64,000 nt of DNA from Methanobrevibacter sp. (GTDB lineage: Archaea > Methanobacteriota > Methanobacteria > Methanobacteriales > Methanobacteriaceae), in the NCBI RefSeq assembly GCF_017427765.1, contig NZ_JAFRSC010000023.1, positions 1 through 64,000 on the forward strand. Reading direction: 5' to 3'. The first letter of the stretch is position 1. Each line of letters begins with the position of its first letter. Below the pieces are notes generated by a model. It ran no database searches and had not been told where the DNA came from. It saw only the letters and a list, made by a program, of their open reading frames with translations. The position numbers were made by a program, and so were the translations under genes. Below, piece by piece: positions 1 through 7,760 of the stretch.

Positions 1-18
1 CTTTATATGTAATATATA

Positions 19-354
19 TTATCCTTCAACCATAATCAGCTTGCCCGTTGAAGGATCCTTGTATACTTTTCCCATTTCCATATAACCCTGACCTGAACTG
101 TCTGATGACTCGGGAGTATCATTAAGTTCCTGGCCTTCAGTAACTTCAGTAATATTTGCATTCGACTCCTGAATAGCCTGACTCTGCTCATTAGAAGTAT
201 CAGCAAATATCACGCTTTGCATATTCCAGCTGATTACAACAAAAATCAGAAAACCTACTGCAATAACAAGCATTGCATCAACAAGATTTGTGGTTCCGGC
301 CATCGGGTCCTCTTCACCTTCGCTGAATCTCTTTTTACATTTGCGTCTAACCAT
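19..354 (-). CDS. DUF2149 protein, ExbD-like membrane subunit
   Basis: Small protein with a basic N-terminus (MVRRKCKKRF), one transmembrane helix at about residues 24-44 and a hydrophilic external tail of about 65 residues. This matches the DUF2149 family, which is found beside ExbB/TolQ-type channels and CobN-like chelatases in methanogens. The topology (short inside, one helix, external tail) is that of ExbD/TolR, so it probably forms the stator complex with the neighbouring ExbB-like protein. An upstream in-frame TTG at 360 is possible, but the ATG at 354 lies a good distance from a GGGG stretch and is preferred. It is the last gene of the four-gene operon; the preceding ORF ends 8 bases upstream of the TTG. 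Family recognition is fairly sure; motor function is inference. Confidence 0.8.
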   Translation of the reverse strand: MVRRKCKKRFSEGEEDPMAGTTNLVDAMLVIAVGFLIFVVISWNMQSVIFADTSNEQSQAIQESNANITEVTEGQELNDTPESSDSSGQGYMEMGKVYKDPSTGKLIMVEG

Positions 355-368
355 AGCCAAAACCCCAG

Positions 369-1013
369 TTAATGTTTTAACTTATCCAAAAGAGCATCAA
401 CCAATGCATCCAGGTTGGATAAATCCTCTTCATACCATCTTCGTCTGATTTTTGATACGAAATAACCGACAGCACCTGCACCAATACCTACAACTGTTGT
501 ATCGAATGCTACAATGATTGCGCTTGCCAATGTATTTACATCACCTGCACCTAAAGCAGCAAGCCCAGGACCCATCGGAATTAAAGTACCCATCAGACCT
601 AATGTAGGACCTATACGGGTAACGATGTCTGTCCTTTCGATTGTCTTTGCAAGTTTTGTCTCTTCAAATTCAATAAGTTTTCTTGCAAGGGTCTGTCTTG
701 AATCAGAGGTTAATGACTCAGAACGCAATACCTTAACCAAAATCACTTTCTGATTTTCATAAAGCTTGGCATTTTTAATTATATTCATCAGTTCATCACT
801 GGAAGTGGCTTTAGAAATTGAGTATATTAATTTCTCAAGCATATCCGGCGTTACTTTTTTTCGAGAAGTATATTCTGAAATAAGACTGCCTAATGTAAGT
901 ATTGCAAAAAATGCAAAGATTACCAGAAATATGATTACAGGAATCTGCAAACTTTGCGCAATCATATTCAACCCTGAAGTCAATACTTCAGATCCAGGAA
1001 TTACTGTTGTCAT
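369..1013 (-). CDS. MotA/TolQ/ExbB proton channel family protein
   Basis: 214 residues. There is one N-terminal membrane helix (about 20-43), a cytoplasmic helical section, then two further helices around the stretch IVTRIGPTLGLMGTLIPMG, the typical ExbB/TolQ core with its G-T-L-G-L-x-G-T signature. In bacteria these proteins use the proton or sodium gradient to drive a partner across the periplasm (TonB, TolA) or a flagellum. Here the partner appears to be the DUF2149 protein immediately downstream, and the target is probably the extracellular CobN-like protein of the same operon. A GGTGAT ribosome binding site overlaps the stop codon of the upstream gene, so translation is probably coupled. 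The family call is strong; the substrate is unknown. Confidence 0.9.
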   Translation of the reverse strand: MTTVIPGSEVLTSGLNMIAQSLQIPVIIFLVIFAFFAILTLGSLISEYTSRKKVTPDMLEKLIYSISKATSSDELMNIIKNAKLYENQKVILVKVLRSESLTSDSRQTLARKLIEFEETKLAKTIERTDIVTRIGPTLGLMGTLIPMGPGLAALGAGDVNTLASAIIVAFDTTVVGIGAGAVGYFVSKIRRRWYEEDLSNLDALVDALLDKLKH

Positions 1014-1025
1014 AAATTATCACCA

Positions 1026-1733
1026 TCAATCCAAATAACTGTTATTTTTAAAGTAAAATCCGCCTAAAAACATTATCATCAACATCAAAGCCAAAACTGC
1101 CAGTATATATTCAGGAGATGCTATTGAAATTGCATCCATAGGATTCATAAGCAAAGCGGTAATGTTTGGCAAAAACAAGGCAGAAAGCAAGAAATATATT
1201 CCTAAAAAGAACATGAAATTTCCCAATACAATCGGATAAGGCTTATTGATAAATTTAACCAGGTAATTTGATGCGAAATATGTTATAATAATGGTTAAAA
1301 CCAATGCTAAAGCAACAATTACGCTTAAATTCATAAGTCCCAAACCGACTGTAGGTGCAACCAGCATTATACTTACTATGATTGACCCGAAACAGCACGG
1401 ACAAGGAGCTACAACCGCCATACATGTAGCTGCTGTAGTGTTTTTTTCAAATACCTTATATTCCCTAATTGTAAAAATGCCTGCCAGAATCATTATGACG
1501 GCCATTATCAGGAAAAATTCAAAATTATAAGTGTAAATCAAATCGGTAATCTGAGTTGTGAAAAATGATGATATTTCAGTTAAAACCAAAACACCTCCAC
1601 CGTAACCGATAGAAACCAAAGCCAAATATCTCTTGGACATGTTGGCAAGTCCGGTAGCCAGACCCAATTTTATTCCGAATATTAAAACAGCTGACAATAT
1701 TCCCAACTGCCATAACAAATTAATTACTTCCAT
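1026..1733 (-). CDS. DUF2162 polytopic membrane protein with Cys motif
   Basis: 235 residues with six or seven hydrophobic segments. It looks like DUF2162, a family of predicted transporters that travels with CobN-like chelatases in methanogens. At about residue 108-120 lies a Cys cluster (ATCMAVVAPCPCCFGS) in or next to a membrane segment, an arrangement that could bind a soft or transition metal. A pair of internal glycine-rich helices resembles LysE/CcdA-type transporters, but I cannot assign a transport class. The gene lies between the chelatase and the ExbB-like gene, 40 bases after the chelatase stop and 12 bases before the next start. Metal or tetrapyrrole transport is inference from context. 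Confidence 0.75.
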   Translation of the reverse strand: MEVINLLWQLGILSAVLIFGIKLGLATGLANMSKRYLALVSIGYGGGVLVLTEISSFFTTQITDLIYTYNFEFFLIMAVIMILAGIFTIREYKVFEKNTTAATCMAVVAPCPCCFGSIIVSIMLVAPTVGLGLMNLSVIVALALVLTIIITYFASNYLVKFINKPYPIVLGNFMFFLGIYFLLSALFLPNITALLMNPMDAISIASPEYILAVLALMLMIMFLGGFYFKNNSYLD

Positions 1734-1773
1734 CCATATTCCCTCTTTAAAAAATTAAAAATAAATGAATTAA

Positions 1774-4700
1774 TCATAATTTCTCATTGAATAATTCATC
1801 TAAATTGTTAGTTTTTTTATCTCCGTCTTTATCTCTAAAGTAACCGACTCCAATTATAAGAATTAAACATATTATTCCTAAAACTGCAATTAAACTCAAT
1901 CCAACTTCACTTGCAGACTGCTGTGTAACCGGATTAATCTCAATGGATTTTTTAACGTCAGCACCTTCCTGTGCTGAAGCACCAACTTCTGAAGAGGATG
2001 AACTTTCACCGGCATCAGAAACCGCATCCCCATTGGAGTTTCCATTGCTTTGTGAGTACTGACTGTTTGTAGTGGTCGCATTTGAAGCGATAGTGGAACT
2101 TGATGAGGAACCTTTTGTTGGATTTGGAGTTGAAGGCGCACTATTGGAAGGATCTGCACTGCTGTCAGGCGGAACGTTATATGTATTGTTTAAAAATACA
2201 GGATTTTGGGTTGCATCATACAATTTAGGAAGCAGCTGTGCCAAAATATCGGGATTTACATACTGAACAGCCCACTGCATCATCGCAATATTTCCGCAGC
2301 TGCAGTCACAGCATGCAACGCCGTTTTTTACGGTAGCCTGAGCCCATGTATTTGCAATATCACGCAATGTAGCATCATCGGCATTCCAATATCCTTCATG
2401 GGCTGCAGTAAGCATTGTTCCACTCATTGAAATAAGTGAATATGCATTGTTTCCGCTCATCAGCCAATCTTTAACTCCCAAACCATATTTGTCATTGTAA
2501 TAAGTATTATAAACCCTGTTCCACAAGTCATCTGAAACGGAACTTGGTCTTGTTACCTGCCAGCCGTATAAATTGCTTACAAATTTATTTGACATGTAAC
2601 GTGCTCCGCTGTAACCTTCATTCATCATTCCTTTAATCCAATTAGGATTGTCATATCTTGCGGCAATTTCCTTATACATCACTTCTTCAAGGGATGAAAT
2701 ATATGCATTATTCTTGTCTGCATACATCAAAACCTTCATTTTAGGAGATTTTCCTGAAACATTTTCAACAGCCATTGATAAACCTCCCCAATAATCAAAG
2801 AAGTCATCATTGTCCATAACACCGTACTGATTGGTATTACGGCTGGTTATTATAGTATCGGAATTTGATAATGCTCTAAGGAATACCAAAGAGTTTGTAT
2901 CTCCCCAGTAATTTTTGGAATACATGTTTCCCATTCTTCCAAGATAAAACTGAGCAAGCTCATCGGTATTGTTCCATGTCCATGACATTGATACCAGTTT
3001 GGATATTCCGGCACCATAGTCACCGTTAGGAGGTGCAAAAATTCTTGTTATCGCACATTCACCTGCATAAGTCTCATTATAACCTATACTTAAATAGTAA
3101 AGACAGTCTTCAATCCAATGTTGAGCCACGTAATTATCAGTTAATGGCTCATTTGAAACTCCGTAATAATTGATTCCACCAACAACACCTTCAAGAGCTT
3201 CTTTCAGCTGATTTCCATATTCGCTTTCCATCAATGTCTTATTATTGATTAAAGTCAGATAGGATCTGGCCAAAGTTACCCTGTATGCGTTGTCTAAAAG
3301 AATTGCCTGTGAAGAATATAAATCTCTGAACAGTCCGCTTGTAATGACTGTCACGTCAATCCTTTTTTTGTTCCATCCGTCCGGACGGGTCAAATCATCG
3401 AGTTTTATTACTTCAGGCATTGCACCCACTTTCTTTCCGGTAGGATTTCCTTCATCGTCATAACCTGCACTTGAAGAATCTGTCCAGACAGGCTTCATTC
3501 CAAGCAGATAAAGAACAGCTGAAACCAGTGCCCCATCGTCCCTTGCGGTTTCGACACACCAGATACCCATGATAACCTTTTCTGTTGTATCGTTTAAATC
3601 TGCAAGTGTCAGTAATGCAAGAGTCTTTGCATAATTCCAGGCATCCTGAGTCGGAAGCTCACTTGACTGGTCCTGGAACATGTTTTTACCGGTAGGAAGC
3701 ACAGACGGCTTTACAACAATTTCTCCTCCTTCACCTACAGGAACGTATCTGCCATTAAGTCCGTCAAGCATTGAATCAAGCTCGCCGGATATGCTTTGAT
3801 TAATAAGTTCAATGTAGGTTTTTGCAAGATCAAGACAAGCCATCACATTGGTATTGTTAAACTCATCATTTGAATTAATCAGAACAGAAGCCACGTCATC
3901 CACATTCCAGTAAATCAGCGCTTTGCAGATATCATATGATTTGTTCATGATAAATTCTCTTTCAAATGCAGACAAATCACTGTAATCTTTGGAATAGTAA
4001 ATTCTTGAGAGTTCACCAAACAGATTGAGTGTTCCCTGATTGTTGTCCAATACCAAATCATGTGCCATCATTGCACTAACGGTATTGGCCAAATCGGCTT
4101 CACTCCAATACTCTCCCAAAGCATGAAGACCCAAAGGATATAAAGTGTCCTGAGTTGATTTGAGAAACTCATTTACCTTTTTGATTAATAAATCGGCTGA
4201 AATAGCTTCAACATCACTTTTGTTGAGACCCAAATTAGCCGAATAATCATTGGATATAATCATGTCTTTTATCTTTTGAGCTATCACTTGTTTTTGAGAA
4301 TCTTCTTTTGCATTATCATAATCATTGACAAAGGTAGCTAATGCAGTAAGATTAGCATATAAATGTGTAAATGCCATTGGAGAAGTTAAATGTGAGATTA
4401 TAACAGCAAATCCTCTTCTTTTAGCCTGAATTGCTTCTCCCAAACCATCACTGATATAGAAGTATAGCTGAGGAACATCACCAACAACAACAGATCCGTA
4501 ATCAGTTGCTGATAAAAGTATCTCTTTTCCAGGCAGCCATTCGTGTGTTGCGTGTCTTCCTACAAAAATCATTGAATTTGAATATCTGGTTTGCATATAG
4601 TAATAAGCGGCCAGATACTGATGTGTTGGAGCAACTGCAGTACAATGGTATAAATTTTCAATATCAGCTTCCCATCCTCTTTGAGGCTCGGGAGCAATGA

Positions 4701-6840
4701 ATACATTTCCAAATGTCAAGCCCGGAACAACAAAGTAATCAGTTCCGTTCCTGTTTACCACCATGACATCTCCAGGGGCATTTCCCCATCCGTTTAAACC
4801 TGAAACGTTTAATTGCTTAAATTCGTCAAAATACTTTAAATATAATTCATAATAATCCTCATTTTGGGTTTTGGCATAATTTTTCAATGCCTCCACAATA
4901 TTTTCCAAGACTTTTCTGGATTCTGTCTGCTTTTCATCCGGAAGGAGCGCTGCAACCTGATTGAACCAGTCATCAATAGTATCTGAAATTGTAACAGTGT
5001 AGTTAAGCTCGACTGCCCTTCGGGTTAGCTCACCGATGTATGCAACGGTTCCGTTTGTCACCTGAATTTTTACAATATCATCAAGAGAGTCAAACCAGGA
5101 TGTATATTCACTGACCGGAAGCAGAACAACACCGCTTTGATTGGCCAGCTTTTCAAGCTCACCAGGTGCCCAGTTAGCTACATTGATACCGCATTTAATG
5201 ATTAGATTTTCAAGTTCAGACACGTTTTCAGGCAATCTTCCAACATTATATCCTGCATTTTTCAGAGTATAGAGCATATTGTAGATACTTTTAATAGTAT
5301 CCAAATAACTGGATCCAATATTCTGCTTTCCCGGAGGATAATTATAATATATTATTGAAATCATCTTGTCTTCATTTAATGTGTATTTCAAATCCACCCA
5401 GGAATCGATTCTATCGGCTAAAAGCTCAATATTGCCTTTATGAGGAATATAAGTAGTAATTCTAGCTCCGGTTAAATTAGACAGATAACTTGAAGCACCT
5501 CCAATGAAGGTGGCGTCAATTATTCCCTGAGTCTCGGCAATGGTGATGTGCCACCATTTATCGCTTTTTTCAGTTGTAAGACCGGTTGATCCCAATTCCC
5601 ACTGCTCATTAGAAACATAGTCTGAGTGAACAGCACGAAAGATTGGAACTCCTGCCTTTTCAAAAAAGTCTGTTGCCTTTGTGAAATTTTGGCCTCCCAC
5701 ACCATATGCAACCATTGAAACGATTGCATCAACATAAACGTCATATGCAGAAGAATTGGCCAAAAATCCAGAGATATCTGTGCCTGCACTGGTCCATGAT
5801 TCAACCATCACAGCCAATTGCTCGGCAGAACCTCCTGCTGCAAAAACAGGAATAACATTGTATCCCCTTGCTTCAAGAGATTCAATTATGGAATAGCAGG
5901 TATGCAACTGCTGGGATTCAATATACATTGTACTTTCCAAAACTCCAACAGTACGAGTATTGGAGGAGTTGAAAAATACTTTAACGTATTCATCCAGAGA
6001 ATACCATCTGTCCCTGTAAATTCCATAGCTTTTGGAGCCTGTAAATGTTGGATTTTCATATTCTACAGAAAAGCCCAAATAATTCAAGACATATAAAATC
6101 TGATTTTTCAGATTATCCTTATCATTAAGGTCTTTATAGAGAACCAGATTATTTAAAAAAGAGTTAAAGTCTCGTCCATTTGTATTTATAAAATTGTATA
6201 CATTAGAATAAGCAATACCCCTTTTTGTATTTTTGAAATAATTAATCAAATTCTCATTTGAAATTCCGGAAAATATCTTGTTATAATTCAGTGTATTATT
6301 CCTAATCAGGTTTATTAAACTTGATTCTGAATTCAAATTTCCTGAAGGAGGTTCCAAAATAAGAAATACTTTCTTATTGGATAAACTTGGATTTTTTGCC
6401 AAAACACTTGTTAAAACTGAATCAACATCACTGCTTACCCATTCACCGATAAATGCATCACATGAAGATAAATAGCTAATCAACTCATTTTCATCCATTG
6501 TTTTGATTTGATCACCGCTTCTGATAATTAAATTTACATCACGAAGAGAGTTTTCATCCAAAAGTTCTACACTTGCCTTATCCAGAATGTTTACTCCCGG
6601 ATTATCACTGATTATAAATAAAGTAGTTTCACGAGAATCAGTTAAATTCTCATCAAAATTATTAATTGAAATCTTTTTAGAGCCGTCATTGTCTGAAACT
6701 TTTAATTTATTCATATCAGAATCCTGATTGACACTATCTGTTGCATTTTCTTCGGCAAATGCAAAGTTAACAGAAATGCTGAACAAAAGCATTATTAAAA
6801 GAATCAGGACAATATTCTGTTTATTTCTAAAAAAACTCAT
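1774..6840 (-). CDS. secreted, membrane-anchored CobN-like chelatase
   Basis: 1688 residues: signal peptide (1-29, ending VNFAFA), a long CobN/magnesium-chelatase H domain (about 270-1540), a Ser/Asn-rich linker (about 1560-1640), a transmembrane helix (about 1645-1667) and a short charged tail. Family hallmarks are GRHATHEWLPGKE near residue 761 and the segment ETARDDGALVSAVL near 1098. Cytoplasmic CobN inserts cobalt into a corrin ring with an AAA+ partner; this one lies outside the cell with no ATPase subunit encoded nearby. An unusual Cys cluster (ACCDCSCGN, about residue 1510) could bind metal. It is first in an operon with an ExbB/ExbD-like motor. A GGTGA ribosome binding site lies at 6848-6852. 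Its substrate (cobamide, other tetrapyrrole, or free metal) is not known from the sequence. Confidence 0.85.
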   Translation of the reverse strand: MSFFRNKQNIVLILLIMLLFSISVNFAFAEENATDSVNQDSDMNKLKVSDNDGSKKISINNFDENLTDSRETTLFIISDNPGVNILDKASVELLDENSLRDVNLIIRSGDQIKTMDENELISYLSSCDAFIGEWVSSDVDSVLTSVLAKNPSLSNKKVFLILEPPSGNLNSESSLINLIRNNTLNYNKIFSGISNENLINYFKNTKRGIAYSNVYNFINTNGRDFNSFLNNLVLYKDLNDKDNLKNQILYVLNYLGFSVEYENPTFTGSKSYGIYRDRWYSLDEYVKVFFNSSNTRTVGVLESTMYIESQQLHTCYSIIESLEARGYNVIPVFAAGGSAEQLAVMVESWTSAGTDISGFLANSSAYDVYVDAIVSMVAYGVGGQNFTKATDFFEKAGVPIFRAVHSDYVSNEQWELGSTGLTTEKSDKWWHITIAETQGIIDATFIGGASSYLSNLTGARITTYIPHKGNIELLADRIDSWVDLKYTLNEDKMISIIYYNYPPGKQNIGSSYLDTIKSIYNMLYTLKNAGYNVGRLPENVSELENLIIKCGINVANWAPGELEKLANQSGVVLLPVSEYTSWFDSLDDIVKIQVTNGTVAYIGELTRRAVELNYTVTISDTIDDWFNQVAALLPDEKQTESRKVLENIVEALKNYAKTQNEDYYELYLKYFDEFKQLNVSGLNGWGNAPGDVMVVNRNGTDYFVVPGLTFGNVFIAPEPQRGWEADIENLYHCTAVAPTHQYLAAYYYMQTRYSNSMIFVGRHATHEWLPGKEILLSATDYGSVVVGDVPQLYFYISDGLGEAIQAKRRGFAVIISHLTSPMAFTHLYANLTALATFVNDYDNAKEDSQKQVIAQKIKDMIISNDYSANLGLNKSDVEAISADLLIKKVNEFLKSTQDTLYPLGLHALGEYWSEADLANTVSAMMAHDLVLDNNQGTLNLFGELSRIYYSKDYSDLSAFEREFIMNKSYDICKALIYWNVDDVASVLINSNDEFNNTNVMACLDLAKTYIELINQSISGELDSMLDGLNGRYVPVGEGGEIVVKPSVLPTGKNMFQDQSSELPTQDAWNYAKTLALLTLADLNDTTEKVIMGIWCVETARDDGALVSAVLYLLGMKPVWTDSSSAGYDDEGNPTGKKVGAMPEVIKLDDLTRPDGWNKKRIDVTVITSGLFRDLYSSQAILLDNAYRVTLARSYLTLINNKTLMESEYGNQLKEALEGVVGGINYYGVSNEPLTDNYVAQHWIEDCLYYLSIGYNETYAGECAITRIFAPPNGDYGAGISKLVSMSWTWNNTDELAQFYLGRMGNMYSKNYWGDTNSLVFLRALSNSDTIITSRNTNQYGVMDNDDFFDYWGGLSMAVENVSGKSPKMKVLMYADKNNAYISSLEEVMYKEIAARYDNPNWIKGMMNEGYSGARYMSNKFVSNLYGWQVTRPSSVSDDLWNRVYNTYYNDKYGLGVKDWLMSGNNAYSLISMSGTMLTAAHEGYWNADDATLRDIANTWAQATVKNGVACCDCSCGNIAMMQWAVQYVNPDILAQLLPKLYDATQNPVFLNNTYNVPPDSSADPSNSAPSTPNPTKGSSSSSTIASNATTTNSQYSQSNGNSNGDAVSDAGESSSSSEVGASAQEGADVKKSIEINPVTQQSASEVGLSLIAVLGIICLILIIGVGYFRDKDGDKKTNNLDELFNEKL

Positions 6841-6924
6841 TAAAATTCACCTTTATTTTTAAAGGAATGTAGTAAAATTTTATAATAAATTATTACTACA
6901 TACAATAAATTTGTAATAAAATTA

Positions 6925-6933
6925 GATATATAG
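6925..6933 (-). promoter_or_regulatory. TATA box of the CobN-like operon
   Basis: On the minus strand the stretch reads CTATATATC, preceded by an A-rich run that could serve as BRE. It would place transcription start near 6900 and give a leader of roughly 60 bases before the ATG at 6840. The first AGTAATAC repeat starts only 13 bases upstream of it. A second TATA-like stretch near 6875 is too close to the start codon to leave room for the ribosome binding site. Confidence 0.5.
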
Positions 6934-6945
6934 TTTTCTAAAAAA

Positions 6946-7097
6946 AGTAATACCAAATGGCTTAAAATCGCCAAAAAAGTAATACTAATTTAAATTAAGA
7001 TTAAAAAGTAATACTAAGTACTTAAATAAAGAAAAAATCAGTAATACTTTCAAAAAAAGTAATACAAAAAGTGGAAAATTCATTAAAAAAGTAATAC
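6946..7097 (-). repeat. six direct repeats of AGTAATAC upstream of the CobN operon
   Basis: The word AGTAATAC, nearly always preceded by four to six A, occurs at 6946, 6978, 7007, 7040, 7058 and 7090. Start-to-start distances are 32, 29, 33, 18 and 32 bases, mostly close to three helical turns. Intervening bases are not conserved. On the transcribed (minus) strand each reads GTATTACTTTTT. All copies face the same way and end just upstream of the operon's TATA box, so they look like an array of regulator sites. Nickel regulators of the NikR type bind GTAT-containing half-sites, but those are inverted pairs, so assignment to NikR is only a guess. Confidence 0.8.
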
Positions 7098-7115
7098 TTT
7101 AGACGTATTTTTAAA

Positions 7116-7147
7116 AGAAAAAAAGTTAGAGAGAATGAATCTCCCTA
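7116..7147 (-). terminator. hairpin and T-run terminator of the adhesin gene at 7145
   Basis: On the minus strand AGGGAGA, five-base loop, TCTCTCT is followed by TAAC and a run of T. The stem starts within the stop codon. The same arrangement, almost base for base, ends the gene at 47667. Confidence 0.7.
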
Positions 7148-7760
7148 GTTGATTGTTATTTTTGTTGTTGCTTTTGAAGCCTTGTAGGAATTGTCACCTG
7201 CAAAGTTAACATTTGCTGTGTAGGTACCTTTTTTATTGATGTTTAAATTGAAAGTAGCCTGTCCGTTGGCATTTGTTTTTGCAGAGTATGTTTTACCGGC
7301 AACTGTTATTGTAACCTTTTTACCTTCCTTAAGATAAGTTTTACCGTCAATGGATGATCCTGGAATGGTTTTTAAAGTTACTGTATATGATTTTGTTTTT
7401 GCAGATGTCTTGAATGATTTGGCGGGAGCACTTATGCTTGTTGTTTTCTTGGTTACGATGATTTTTTTAACAGTGAATGCACCCTGATAGTCGTCATCGC
7501 CTAAAAATGCGACTGCAAAAGTGTATGTTCCCTCATTTGCCAGGTTAATCTGCAGTCTTGCCCAACCTGCACTATCGGTTGTGGTATTATATACCATACC
7601 GTTGAATCCTATTTTGACCGGTTTTGCGCTAATGGCCTTACCTGAGGCGTCAACCAATTTGACTTCAAAGTATCCTCCACGCTCACCTGCATAATAGTCA
7701 ATGGAATATGTGTTGTAGTCCTGAGCATTGATGGACGTTGCAACTCTCGGTTTTATCAGA
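7145..7760 (-). repeat. shared adhesin C-terminal module, copy 1
   Basis: This encodes the last ~205 residues, which recur nearly unchanged at 32516-33130, 40915-41530 and 47667-48285. DNA identity with the copy at 47667 is especially high and continues through the stop codon into the terminator hairpin. The protein reads as two Ig-like domains, similar in style to Big_1-type domains. Confidence 0.85.

Larger units (their letters stand above)
6841..7144. other. gap with the CobN-operon promoter and adhesin terminator
   Basis: A 304-base gap with no credible ORF. From left to right it holds the ribosome binding site and TATA box of the CobN-like operon, six direct copies of AGTAATAC (each with an A-rich left flank), and the terminator of the upstream adhesin gene. 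Base composition is extremely AT-rich outside the repeated words. Confidence 0.85.

Noticed and set aside
6946..7097. AGTAATAC array as a CRISPR
   Set aside because: Repeats are only about 8-13 bases, spacing varies from 18 to 33, and intervening sequence is low-complexity AT; no cas genes nearby.
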